Shown here piece after piece: positions 23,721 to 35,539 of a DNA stretch of 64,000 nucleotides (its first letter is position 1; each line of letters begins with the position of its first letter). Source of the stretch: Dioscorea cayenensis subsp. rotundata (lineage: Eukaryota > Streptophyta > Magnoliopsida > Dioscoreales > Dioscoreaceae). The notes under the pieces are model-generated. The model worked only from the letters and a program-made list of their open reading frames with translations. It was not told the DNA's origin and made no database searches. The position numbers and the translations under genes are program-made. The stretch lies in assembly GCF_009730915.1 (NCBI RefSeq), contig NC_052481.1, forward strand, positions 22,046,461 through 22,110,460, read 5' to 3'.

Positions 23721-24069
23721 TGGACCACCTAATTAAACAAGTTAATATCAATAAAACTTAAAAGAAGCCTATAAAAAAAAAATTGAATAAACTATCAAAA
23801 ATATATTAAAAAAATAAAAATACAAATACAGAAATAGAGATCAAAACGTTATTAAAAACATAATTGAAACCGGTAACAGTATTGTAAAGTATTATTTATT
23901 AAGACCAGATACTGTATATTAGGTCTCCTATGTGAGAAGCTATAACACACGTGGTATGTATCTATTGTTTCTCGTATTAGTCAATCTTTCATAGTAAATT
24001 TCTAAAAATTATTAAATTTTATAATCGATTTATTTTTATATGTATATCCTTCTAATACTCTATTTAAGT

Positions 24070-24265
24070 TTTTTTTTTTTTGAAAAAAAGATGAACTATT
24101 TCAATTAAAATAAAAAAGTATACAACCTTCCATTAAATAGCAACTAGAAAAACAAAAGCTCCAAAAAGAGTTACAACAATAGACCACTAAAAATGGTGCT
24201 ATAAGAATGGACAAAACAACAAACCACAAAGTTTGGAAAAACAAAAAAACATAATTGAATAGCTT
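24070..24265 (-). mobile_element. Possible LINE 3'-end insertion, minus orientation
   Basis: A T run at about 24067-24082 followed by gaactatttcaattaaaat and about 180 bp is absent from duplicate copy B at the corresponding place (about 36600-36660). A T-rich start on the plus strand suggests an A-tailed retroelement in reverse. Target duplications are not clear. Confidence 0.35.
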
Positions 24266-24668
24266 GGTAGCCACATAGGCGTCTCTCTAGATAATAACAA
24301 ATTAAAGTGGGGAAAAAAATCAAGAGATGGCGTTGATGGTGGTCTATTATTAGTTAGACCGTGTGGAGCATAAAGAGAGTTGAAACGGTGAGTTAATGTT
24401 TATATCCAAATCTCCTAATTTTATTTTCTTTAGTCTAATTGGAATGTAGATAGCTAGCCAAAAGGGAAACATTGGATGCATTTTTATTATAATCCAAATT
24501 ATGAGATTGAGATGTTAATTGAAGATATGGTTATTCCTCACCAACTACATACTATTTCCCGAAAAAAGGCAACCATTTTTGTCCATTAATTAAAGACTTA
24601 TTAAATCCATTTTTATCCATGAGCAGATACCAACAGCACCACCACACACACACACAGAGACACAGAGA

Positions 24669-24922
24669 ATGGAGGAACTCCTGTCAAATGGACACCATGA
24701 AAGCTTGCCAGAAAGCTACATACTGCCAGTGGATAAACGCCCAGATTTGATCATCAACAAAGCCATTCCTGTCATAGATCTTGCTGCTCATAACCATGAA
24801 CAAACTGCCATGCAAATCCTTCAAGCTGGCAAGGAATATGGCTTCTTTCAGGTCTTCTTCTGATCTATTTTTTTTTTTTAATCTCTAATTTCAATAAAAT
24901 ATTGATCTGCATACATACATAC

Positions 24923-24959
<37 letters not shown>

Positions 24960-25991
24960 TATATAAAGGTGGTGAACCATGGAATTGAAGAAGAAGTGAT
25001 AAGAGAGATGCTGAAGATAAGCAAGGAGTTCTTCCAGTTGCCAATTGAAGAGAAGGCTGTGTACTTTTCAGAAGATGCGAACAAGTATCCAAGACTTCAC
25101 ACAAGCACCACCCATGTGAACAAACTGGAGAAAAAATTCTGGAGAGATTATTTCAGGTTTGTCAGCCACCCTGTTAATCCTCAATCCATGGATCAATGGC
25201 CACAAATACCAACCAGTTTCAGGTCCTTAATTTTTTCTTTTCTGTTTATTTATTAATTTGCAACAGAATTAAGTAGCTAAGTAATAATAACTTGTTTGTT
25301 TTACAGAGAGATTGCTCCAAAGTATTCAAAGGTTGCAAGAGAACTGGGATTGAAGATCTTGAAGTTTATTGCTCAAGGACTAAAACTTGATGATAACTAC
25401 TTCAATGGGGAAGTCAGTGATACTTCCATTGTGAACATCAACTTTTACCCACAATGTCCAGACCCAAGTCTGGCACTTGGCTTAATCAGTCACTGTGATC
25501 CAAATCTTATCACCGTTCTTCTCCCAGATGATCAAGTCAATGGCCTCCAAGTCCTTCACCATGGTGATTGGATTGCTGTTGATCCAATTCCCAATGCTTT
25601 TGTCATTAATGTTGGCCATCAATTGGAGGTACATTAATAACTATATATTTTCTGCTTAATTAATTAATTACTTATTGATATAAATATATACTTTGTTGAT
25701 TACTGTTTTTTTTTCCTTCATTTTTTACTGCAGTTTATTACTAATGGGTTATTGAAGAGTGTGGAACATAGAGCAGTGACAAGCTCAACCATGTCTAGGA
25801 TTTCAATTGCAACATTTATTTATCCTAGCTCTGAATGTGTGATTGGACCTGCCAAACAATTGATTGATGAGAAGAATGGTCCAATTTTCAGAGAATTCGA
25901 GTTGAAGGAGTTCATGAGCATTTATCATGGTAGCATTGGTGATACTGCAAACATCATGGATGCTTTCAAAATCAAGGCTTTAAGTTTATAG
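24669..25991 (+). CDS. 2-oxoglutarate/Fe(II)-dependent dioxygenase A (hyoscyamine 6-dioxygenase-like)
   Basis: Four exons: 24669-24851, 24969-25222, 25307-25628 and 25734-25991, all GT-AG, giving 338 residues. The N-terminal DIOX_N domain begins at IPVIDL (residues 33-38) and contains GFFQVVNHGI. The C-terminal double-stranded beta-helix has the complete iron triad His208, Asp210 (HCD) and His265, and the 2-oxoglutarate-binding RIS (Arg275, Ser277). It also has the NFYPQCPDP motif typical of plant DOXC enzymes. Closest in style to hyoscyamine 6-dioxygenase-like proteins of specialised metabolism; the actual substrate is unknown. Such enzymes are soluble and cytosolic. Intron 1 has a long (TA)n tract. 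The gene is the upstream member of a duplicated pair. Confidence 0.93.
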
Positions 25992-26849
25992 TTTATTTTA
26001 TGAGAATAAGACAGCATTGATCTTGCTATGTATTCTTTTCATTTTCAAGTAAACTCTTGAGAAGTTTCATATAATTTGAAGATGATCAAATGAAGTTGAA
26101 GCTTGTCAGTTAATCATTAATAATAAAAATTATAAACTCAAATGATGGATTCCTTGTTGAGAAGACCATTGATGTTTATTTAAATGTGTTCAATGTTTGA
26201 TCAAATATTGTGTGCATTTGAATAGTCTTGGCATTTTAGAAAGATATTATTGTTAATTTTAGTTTATTTAAGAAAAAAAACATATTAAAGACAGTTTCTT
26301 CAGCACGTTCGATATATGGAGTTGCAAAGAAAAACAGTGCTTCTAAAAGTCAACCTTTTAAAAATTTATAAATATACATATGGCCTTTGATTTCTCACAT
26401 TCATAATGGAATAATCATCTCATTATAATTATAGTATTCTTTCTGAGATGAATAAATTATATATTTTATGAGTGATTCAAATATATTTATAAAATACTTT
26501 CATAAATCTCATGTTAATAACTACATATAATTTAATTATTTCATAATAAAAAAACATTTTATTTCTCTTCCAATTCAAAAAGTTGAGAGGGGAATTATAT
26601 AGCTTATCTACATTTATCAATATATATATATGTATATATATATAAACCGTTAATTTGACATCTAAACCCATCTAGTTTGTGTGTGTCGCTGCGCGGCCAG
26701 ATATAAATAATAAATGTAAACTATGGTTGTACTTTCGATGTATTCCAAATTTATTTTAATGAGGTAATTACGTATTACATATGTTTCTTTGTTAGATATT
26801 CTTACATTAGACTTCCATACATTCTAAGATAATTGTACATACGTCATTA

Positions 26850-27650
26850 CATATATCCCAACATTGTATTTATTTCGATCTGTACATATGTTGTTTCTCC
26901 ACCATCCCAAGTACAATACAATAGTAATGCATTTTTCAATGTATTTGAGTATTGTCCTGTTCTTTATTCCGTCTCATCTCGGAACACTGGCCATACTGGA
27001 TACCGCAATGGCATTTTGATATAACGTCATAGGTCTTCAATGTAAAAAACACCCGGTTAGTTGATTATGATCTTCTTCATACATATTATTGAGTACCTAA
27101 GGAAGGACTTTATTAGCGTGTTCGCTTGGTAATTATCATTATCCTCTAATATGTCTTGGAATTTTGGAAGCGCAATTCCTCGGGGTCTTCTATCTTTCAC
27201 AATACACCTACGACACCCTGAAGTACGTATGTTGGCTTCTCATCCACAACCATCATATTCTGCTCTGGCAATTTCAAAATTTTAACACTGCTTGTTATAT
27301 AAAGGGATTTTAACATTATGACAGACTTCTCCCTCTCGTCTTCTTTGGTACCGAGTGATGGTAGACTTAAAAAGTTTACTGATTTGTCACCCACTTTGAT
27401 GATATTTGCACCAAATTTAATTTATTCTGTAATATACTTTATCTTCGAACGTGGTTGTTGTTTCTTCGAGATATACCTTGTATTAATACATCGTGGGTCT
27501 TGACGCCTATCATAGAAGGTTTGTCTGTATGCGTATCTCTTCCTGTTATACATTGTGTTGTACCTGAAACTGGTGTTCGCATATCTATTCCTGTAATGCA
27601 TGTACATGTTAGAAAATGCCATTTTTGCGTCTTATATTAACTGATGGATG
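26850..27650 (-). pseudogene. Fossil geminiviral virion-sense gene (coat / nuclear-shuttle type)
   Basis: Minus-strand translation gives a basic, Tyr/Arg-rich N-terminal part, then a middle part with VKDRRP-like and LPSLGT-like segments, and an end part with NALLLY, the typical closing region of geminiviral coat and nuclear-shuttle proteins. It begins next to the spacer and points away from Rep, as a virion-sense gene should. Whether it derives from a coat protein or a nuclear shuttle protein is undecided. Broken. Confidence 0.6.
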
Positions 27651-27984
27651 GCCATTTATATACATCTAATTGTTCACTATTTCCTGGTATATATTGTACT
27701 CTTCCAGATACTCTATTTTTAAAGATGGTTACCTACTCACCTATACTAAGCATTTTATATGGTTGAACTCCTACTTATACTTATCTTTATTTCTATCTCC
27801 GGTCGTTCAACTGTTACCACGTAGGGGAACTGCATCACAGGCAGCACTATGTTGGCTCTCGAGATATCTCCCAAATAGGCATGTGGTGGGCCCACCTACT
27901 ATTGCAATGCGGAAATACCAAAGGCGAGAACTTTATTTTGAACAGACCAATCCCCAAAGAGTGTAAACCACATATTTATAGTTA

Positions 27985-29091
27985 TGCCACTCATGCCAAA
28001 AAAAATTCAGATTTAATGCGAAATTTTTTTTCCTTACATATCCTAGATGTTCTCTGACAAAGGAAACTGCTCTACAACAACTGCTGGATGTCTCTCTTCC
28101 AAGTAACCGAAAGTTCATACATGTTGCAAAGGAATTACATTATGATGGGAGTCCACACCTGCATGTTTTAATACAGCTTAAGGGTAGAGCTCAGGTCACT
28201 AATCCAAGATTATTCTATCTACATTCAGGTGTTGCATCTATCTCATTCCATCCAAACATACAAAGTGCTAAATCTAATTTAGATGTCAAGGCTTATATTG
28301 AAAAAGGAGGAGATTATATCGATTGAAGTGAGTTTCAGATTGATGGGAGATCTTCCAGGGATGGCAAACATAATTTATCTTTTGTTTATGCTGATGCTTT
28401 AAACTCTGAAACTCCTAACAACGCTTTACAAATTATTAGGGAGAAGGATCAGCGGCCTTTGTTTTACAGTTTCACAATCTTCAAATTTTGAACGTATATT
28501 TGCCAGACAGTTGAAACCTTACATTTCTTATTGAGCTTATTCAATGTTCACAATTACAACATGTATGCAGGCATGGCTTGAGTATAATTTTCAAATTAAT
28601 GCTGCTACGTGGCCTAATAAAAATAATATAATACACAAAGTTAGTTGTCAGCGGCTGACAAGTTTGATCCTTGAGGGGCCAAGCCGTATTAGGAAGACAG
28701 ATTGGGCAAGATCTTTAGGTACGCACAACTACATTTGTGGACATCTAGACTTTAATTCTGCCACATTTCAGAATAATATATTGTACAATGTAATTGATGA
28801 TGTGGCGCCAAATTATCTAAGGATGAAACATTGGCAGGAGTTGATTGGTGCTCAGTGGGATTGACAGACCAATTGTAAGTATGGTAAACCGATTCGAATT
28901 AAAGGTGGAATCCCATCCATCATTCTCTATAATCAGGGACATGATTCAAGCTATAAGGAATACCTGGATAGGTTGGAGAATACAGCATTACGTGACTGGA
29001 CGTTGAAGAATGCCCAATTTGAATTCATAGAGAATCCACTCTATAACACGGACAACAACACTGACTGTGACGGTCTTCTCTTTGCCACTTA
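27985..29091 (+). pseudogene. Fossil geminivirus Rep (replication initiator) gene
   Basis: Plus-strand translation shows the rolling-circle motifs in the right order and spacing: FLTYP (near 28029-28043), the HLHV metal-binding motif (near 28154-28165) and the YIEK catalytic-tyrosine motif (near 28291-28302). The superfamily-3 helicase part follows, with the P-loop region near 28680, YNVIDDV (near 28785) and a [13 protein letters not shown] segment (near 28880-28920). The length of about 1.1 kb matches a begomovirus Rep. In virus life Rep nicks the origin and unwinds viral DNA. This copy is broken by several interruptions and is a fossil. Confidence 0.85.
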
Positions 29092-29099
29092 ATTGTCCT

Positions 29100-29546
29100 T
29101 GCAGCGTCTCCATAGTTATTTCACTTCGTTGTTCATGGATAATAAGACATGTGACATTATCATGGAGACCTAGACTAATATAGGCATATTTTTTTGGGAG
29201 CTGAGTAATCCTTTGTATTTCCGTGTGAAAGATCATATCGACACTTCGACAGACCCTTTCTCCGCAACTGGGACCGCATAATCATCGAATTACATTTCAA
29301 CTACAATCTTCGGCGGGCTTTGCGCTTACACAAATGCTAGATGTTCTTCACCATATGAACAACCTTCCGGCCTCTGAGTGATAGTTTTTTACATGTATGC
29401 TGATGTAATATTATGAACTTTCTACGTAGTTTCAGTGTAATCTCTATTAATTTTGTCATTAGATCTGTCGAACATTTCGTGAGACGGTTTGATCGTAATA
29501 TCCTTGATGTAGAGAATTTGGTCCATGTTCAGTTTGACTTGTATTA
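29100..29546 (+). pseudogene. Fossil geminivirus REn (and overlapping TrAP) region
   Basis: Just past the end of Rep, plus-strand frames show IFFWELSNPLYF and, further on, LHFNYNLRRALRLHK and VISINFVIRSVEHF. These are the conserved blocks of the replication-enhancer protein in their normal order. The overlapping transcription-activator gene should share this stretch but is not clearly readable. Position and order match a begomovirus complementary-sense block. Broken. Confidence 0.75.
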
Positions 29547-29699
29547 GTTTTGATAAAGGGTTGTTCTCTGATGTTTGTCCATTTCCATTACATGTATATG
29601 AGTTGGAAACAATATCTTAAGCTAATACATACATATTTTATTATAGATAACCAACCTTACATTACATACAAATACAACACTTAAACACATATGTTTTTC

Positions 29700-30369
29700 T
29701 AACAACGTAACAACAATCCAAACTACACATCATCAACTGGTATGGTTGATACGGCTCCTTTTGAGGTACCAATATTACCTAAATCCTCAAGATTTATTTT
29801 TTTCTTCAAGCCACTTCTTTCTACGACCGTATACGCTTCGGTGACGTCTTCATCATCTTTACTTGTCGTTGCCACTAATCGTAGCATATGGTATATGGCT
29901 TCTTCGTGTTTCTATAACGCGTTGACGTACTCCAACAAGGGCTGCAGGTTTTCTTCAATGGCTTCTGTAATACATATACCATGAATACATTTAATGAGGG
30001 TGGTTGGCCCGTATATGAGAAATAATAAATACACTGCCATGATCTCCTCCTTCTCCATCTTGTTTACTCATTTCCTTCTCATCGGAGGTATAAATACTTA
30101 TTTTTCTTCCTGTCTACACTTCCTGACGGTCAACTTGTCAACAACAAGCAACTTGTCAGTTCCAATATGTTTAATACCACATGGGACCCGTATTTTGAAT
30201 TTGCTAACCCTTGCTTGCCACTGAATTGATTCTCTCATTCTTATATATTATTTCACTCGAGTAGGTTCCACAACCATTCACATTTTTGAGAAAAGAAAGA
30301 GCAGGGACTTTAATTTGAATGGCCCTATCAAAACTCGACACATAGCAGTACGGACGAGGCGACCATCCG
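29700..30369 (-). pseudogene. Unassigned minus-strand coding-like stretch at the right end of the viral fossil
   Basis: Between REn and the right junction the base composition remains unlike the AT-rich host flank. The minus strand has coding-looking stretches, including a 77-codon one at 30204-30437 that runs over the junction and an acidic one near 29740-29880. I do not recognise the protein. Position after REn suits a virion-sense or second-component viral gene such as a movement protein. It is broken. Confidence 0.4.
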
Positions 30370-30983
30370 TGCTCTTGACCTATTAAATCATGAGTGTTGA
30401 TGAAAAAGGAACAAAAAAAGGTTTTACTTCCCATCAATCACTCGCTAGCATGAATCTTTTTAATTTTTCTCATATTATTGAATTGGAACTTTGGTGTTCA
30501 TTTTTAGCATTCAAATCATTTTAAAAAATATTTTTATGAGATCTCACCTCTGTGTCATTTATTTTTCAGTTCCTATTGTGCATGTCTAGTAACCCGATTT
30601 GAGTTGAGGGCATTTTGATTATTTTGTTCCTTTGACGCTATTGGACTCCTTTATTTTATTAAATTGTTTTCTTTTCTTTTTGAGATTCATGTCATTATTC
30701 TTATTCTTATTTTTATTATTTTTCAATAAGTTGGAGAAGCTTATAATATTATTCTCATTATTACTAATGTGAGAAGGGAAGCTTCTTTTTATTGCTTTTA
30801 TTGTTCTTATTCATATTGGTACTATTTCTATTTTTATTATTTTATTATTTTATTATTATTGTTCTCTTTAATATTGTTATTCTTATTATGATTATCATCC
30901 TTGTGATAATGATTTTCAAAGAGAAGCTTCCATTGGTTTAAATATGATTAGTATTATTATTATTATTAGTAATTTATTATTGA

Positions 30984-31021
<38 letters not shown>

Positions 31022-31685
31022 TGGTGGTTAACTTGAATGAGAAGAAGCTTCTCGTCTCCATGCCTTCCCATCTTCTTCCTAGCTTTTCTCCAAACCGTAC
31101 CTTCTCCAAAAGCTTGAGTTTCATGGTGCTAAGGAAATCAAGGACTTTTCCTCTCTTGATCTCCACTTTTCCATCATCAAGCCAAAGGTAGGTCTTCCAA
31201 GTTTTTCATGGTTAAGCTTTTGGCATTAGGTTTGAGATTTGTTTGGAGAATTTGTTTTGAAGATCTTGTGGTTGATTGGTAGAGCTGTTGCTTTAATTTG
31301 AAGCTCCTTGTATCTAGATTTCAGTTTACCTTGAAAATCCTACTTGTAATCCTTGAAAATATAACAAAATTCTATGTTTTCATTACATTCGCGGGGTTAC
31401 TGTAGCCACACTATAGCACCGGAAATCTTTGGTTATTTCTCTTGTTTCTTTGGTGTATTATGAAGTCTAGAACCTTTGGAATTCCTTGATAACCCTGAAA
31501 TCCAGTTGTGAGCCAAGTTTAGACCTCTTTAGGGTTGCATTGCTTGGTTAGCTAAGGGTTTCATATTTTTGAATTTGTTTGCTTATTCTTATTTGTGTTT
31601 GTAATTGTGGTTGGCTGGTTAGGTGATAAGAACGTGTCGTGCGGCAAGGAGCCAGTGGAAGGATACCCATGGGCTTTTCTCACCT

Positions 31686-32485
31686 AAGTAATGAGGGAGG
31701 AGTGGATTGGGAGTGACATGGGTAATGGAGGAGGAGTGAGAATGAAGAATGTGTTTGGTTGATAAGGTTTGGAGAGTGTAATTTATTGGGAATGAGAAAA
31801 GTAAAAAAAGTGAATATGATAAAATGACAATTATGACCTTCATCCATATAAATGATATTGTATATATAATAATGAGTTATTTTTAATTATATATATTTTT
31901 AAATTATGAAACATGAATATTTAATTTTAGTATACTATAATTTCAATCTAATTTTTGGGATGAGATGTTAATATAATTAATTAGATATATAATAATTAGT
32001 TTTTTTTAATTATATTTTTTTAAAATATTAAAAAAATATAAATAATTAATTATCAAAAATAAATATATAACTTTATAATACTACAACTTCATTCTAATTT
32101 TTTAGATTTAAGCAATAATATCATTAATTATCTATTAACTAATTGTGTTAATTACAAATCAAATTAAAAATAATTTCAATAAAAAAAGTTAACTATAATA
32201 ATTATTTCTTTAGCACAAGAACAACAATGTAATAAAAAATCAAAACATTTAAAAATACCTGGTAAAATATGATATAATATATATATGGGCATATTAGTCA
32301 TTTTATATTCAAGTTGTTCACTCCCCCCACAATCCCCCCAATTGTGTGGTGAGTGAGACTCACTCACATGGGTGAGTCTCACTCCCTCCATAATCCCCCC
32401 TCACTCCCATTGATGTATACCCAAACAAGGGGTTACATCCAATCCCCCCTCATTCCCACTTCAATCTTGACATCCAAACACCCCC
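31686..32485. mobile_element. MITE copy 2, nested in the LTR, inverted relative to copy 1
   Basis: Reverse-complement relative of 4297-5271: the left 180 bp (gtgagaatgaagaatgtgtt and neighbours) matches the right end of copy 1, and the right end has gacatccaaacacccc. The left terminal inverted repeat (about 20 bp) is missing, so this copy is slightly truncated. It has an AT-rich centre without coding capacity. Confidence 0.75.
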
Positions 32486-32930
32486 TGAGTGAGATTAATT
32501 ATCCATAACTTTACTAGGAAATTACCTATATATATACATTATATTACTTGAGTAATGTCTTGTTGGCTTTTATATTTGAATCAAGTTGTTTATTGCCTTG
32601 AAATGAGATTATTTATTGATGCTTCATGTTTGTAAAGTAATATTTTTCAAAGGAAAGGATTTTCGGATTGATACTTAACTTGTAAGTTGTAATTTGATTT
32701 GTGTTAAAAAAAACTTTGGACATGCTTGTATGTTCATCATTTCCTTGTGGAAATGGCAGTGATTCGTGATTATTAAGTTTTATGCTGGATATTGGACTCT
32801 GTGTGGAGTATACTTGAATTATTTAGTTTGTATGGTGTTATCCTACTGCAGTAGACGGTCTCTACTGCCAGCCTTGTAGAGGTGGCGTAGTAGACCGGCT
32901 GATCTTTCATTGGTCTAGTTCAGGTGAAAG

Positions 32931-33142
32931 TAGGGATGGCAATTTGTATCCTACGTACCCGATGGGTATACCCGTACCCGGTTAAAGAAGATATTACCCT
33001 CTTTGACCGGGTATGGATACGGGTAAGGGTATTACTCGTTATTTTTTAAGCGGGTACGGGTCGGGTAAGGGTATGCCCCTACCCTACCCGTACCCTTACC
33101 CGATGAAGAGGATACGGGTTTTACCCGTACCAGTACCCTTAC

Positions 33143-33216
<74 letters not shown>

Positions 33217-34050
33217 GATACATTTTCATTGTTATTAACTAGAAAATAATACTTTAAATTTTCTCTTAATATATTATTTTGAATTTTATTTAATTTTTAT
33301 ATTTATATTTGATATAGCATAATATTTTTTTGATATAAATATTAAGAATCACAATTAAATTAAAAAAAATTAAACATTATGAAATAAATATTAAAATAAT
33401 GTTATAATAATTTATTCTATAAATTATAAAAACATCCTAAAAATAAGATACTAATAAAAAATCAATTGGTTATGAGAATTACTTATACTGTTTTTTATAT
33501 TCAAAATCTCACTAAACATTTATTAAATTTGAAACTCTATAAAATATAAATAGTAGATATATAAAAAAATTTAAAACAACAACCAAGATAGTTAAACAAA
33601 AACAAAAAAAAAAGGTAGAGTTACCATTGAGCCCTAAATAGACGTCAATGAAAATCAACAAACTTGTTATTTTGTATAAATTAATTTGTTACATATAACT
33701 TTTATGTGATTATATAATTTAAGATAAACAAATATATATCAACTTGTAATTTTGAATTTATGGACATGTGTTTAAACATTGTATTATTGCTGTTGTTGTT
33801 GTTTAAATTTATATTTATTTCGATAATTTGAATAACGGGTAAGCAGGTACCCTGTGGGTATACCCGTACTCTTAAATTTTTATTTAATAAGATAATTTGA
33901 ACAATGGGTAAGTTGGTATATCTGTACCCTGTGAGTAAGGGTAAGGATATGATTTTTTATACCCTGGAGGGTACGGGTATGAGATAGGGTTACGGGTACG
34001 GGTAAGGGTTTTGGCATACCCTACCCATACCCTACCCGTTGACATCCCTA
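32931..34050. mobile_element. Non-autonomous hAT element, 1.1 kb, nested in the LTR
   Basis: Starts tagggatggcaa and ends ttgacatcccta (imperfect terminal inverted repeats of the Ac-like hAT type). It is flanked by 8-bp imperfect duplications ggtgaaag (32923-32930) and ggtgggag (34051-34058). About 200 bp at each end is made of gggtacgggtaaggg-like words. A (TA)n microsatellite covers about 33145-33207. There is no transposase. Confidence 0.85.
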
Positions 34051-35539
34051 GGTGGGAGTGTAGAGCCCTAATTGGATGCCATCGGGGAGCGGGAAGCACC
34101 ATACTATGAACTGATGGGTCAACGTTAAAGACATGAGTGTGTGTGTTGGGAGTTGTGTATTCTTTTGAATTATTGTTTCCTTGCTTTTGAGTTGAGATTT
34201 ATCTTATTGTATTTATCTTTGTTTGTCATCTTGAATTTTATGATGAGAGGGCGAAGCCCAGCTGTCACTCTTAGGAGAGCAGTCTCCCATAAATTTGATT
34301 TGGCACGAGTATTATGATTACTTATTCGAAAATCATGTTATTAAGTTGTTAAAATTGTATTTGAAACTATTTTGATTTATATGTTTTATGGTGAATGATT
34401 TGATTCATGATTAGCTTGTCTTCCTAATTTGGAACCCTATGTTCAATATTTTAGGGTTTTGAAGTGGTAAAACGCTAGTTGAGGTAGATTGCCTACTTGA
34501 CTCTATCTTTTTATATTACTATATTACAGTTTGCTATATTAAGACTCATGCTCTAAGCTAGTTATCTTATTAGTAAAATATCATTTTAAAGATTCATGTT
34601 TATTTTATTTTAGTATATTCCTGGTAGAGTTGTGCTAACCTCCCCTTACTGAGTAACTTTAGTTGATCACCCTTCTTTCTTCCTCCCAACTTGTTGTAGG
34701 TAGTAGGTGCGGTTGTGTGGCAGCGTGGTGGCCATTTACTACTGTCCTATCTTCTATGTTTTTGTCCTCTCAGTTCATGTATGTTCATTTTGGTCATGCA
34801 CATGTTATTGAGTCTTGGATCCACTAGTATGTAGAGAACCATGTTGCATGATTTGTATGTTTGTCTAATTTCTTGGAAACTTCGTTGCACTTGTGATCAG
34901 TACAGTTCTTGAACTCTACTATTAGGTCATGTTGTTGATGTTTCTCTTACATACATTTAAATTTCCCTATTTTTGTATGTTTTTGTTAGAGGTTGTTGAT
35001 TCCAGGTTTGTTGGTTGACCTTGCGGTGACTCGATAGTTGAGTTGTAGGGTACCCCTCCTCGGATTGCCGCGGCGATTGTCGTGTCCGCTGGGCCTGCAG
35101 GTCGGGCCGTGATAATTTTTTAATTAACAACAAATTTAATTAAAAAGGAGAGATACAATAATAAAACGAAAGAAAATAAAAATACAACCCACTAGAAAAT
35201 TGATATAAATGATAAAAGCGTCCTTGTTTCAATGATCTTATAATTAAGACACTTGATTTTTACATGAGATCGAGATTAAATTTTTTTTAATATAAATTTG
35301 AGATAAAAATGAACATGTAAGTGGTGTGATTTATAACACTGTTAAAAATATATAATAAAAATAAAAACAGATACAGTGACAATAATCGCCACTCGGCAAA
35401 TAGGAGTATTCATCCTGAGTGAAGTGAGCCAAGATCCACAGAGAAACTTAGCCGATGTTAGAGTTGGGTGTTATTTTATTTTAATTTAATTTAATTTTTA
35501 ATAGAATCTCTGACTTGAGCATCATACATATGGGAAATT

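Larger units (their letters stand above)
22520..26625 (+). repeat. Segmental duplication, copy A (with dioxygenase gene A)
   Basis: This block is collinear with 30370-39115. The left end starts at tgctcttgacctattaaatc (22520 against 30370). The right end fades at tttatcaatatatatat (about 26625 against 39115). Non-coding stretches are about 97% identical by eye in the best-aligned parts, with more indels between 23.7 and 24.6 kb. It contains the complete gene at 24669-25991 and its flanks. Confidence 0.9.
26690..30369 (+). mobile_element. Endogenous geminivirus fossil (begomovirus-like), about 3.7 kb
   Basis: A decayed viral sequence lying between the two copies of the host duplication. In order: a virion-sense structural gene on the minus strand (about 26850-27650); a non-coding spacer with a TATA-like stretch (about 27650-27985); then complementary-sense genes on the plus strand, Rep (about 27985-29091) and REn/TrAP (about 29100-29546); and last a further minus-strand coding-like stretch to 30369. 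Divergent genes around a spacer match geminivirus organisation. The element is clearly broken, with roughly a dozen interruptions over all parts, and no complete viral gene remains. Endogenous geminiviruses are known in yams and tobacco. Family: Geminiviridae, nearest Begomovirus in Rep motifs. No gag/pol genes or LTRs belong to it. Confidence 0.85.
30537..35114 (+). mobile_element. Solo LTR of a Ty3/gypsy-type retrotransposon, with nested insertions
   Basis: Copy A of the duplication lacks this segment, so the borders are set by comparison. It starts tgagatctcacc and ends ggtcgggccgtgata, a common ending of long plant Ty3/gypsy (Tekay/Del-like) LTRs. Internal LTR-like words include ggggttactgtagccacact near 31393 and ccccttactgagtaactt near 34643. 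Removing the two nested elements (31686-32485 and 32931-34050) leaves about 2.65 kb. No gag or pol is present, so it is a solo LTR left by recombination. The flanks are T-rich, so the 5-bp duplication cannot be placed exactly. Confidence 0.7.

Noticed and set aside
29771-29779. aatattacc resembling the geminivirus nonanucleotide TAATATTAC
   Set aside because: It lies inside the coding-like stretch right of REn, without the expected GC-rich stem on either side, so it is probably chance.
33013-33229. Frames with poly-Ile/Tyr or Arg-Val repeats
   Set aside because: Produced by the gggtacggg words and the (TA)n tract of the nested hAT element.
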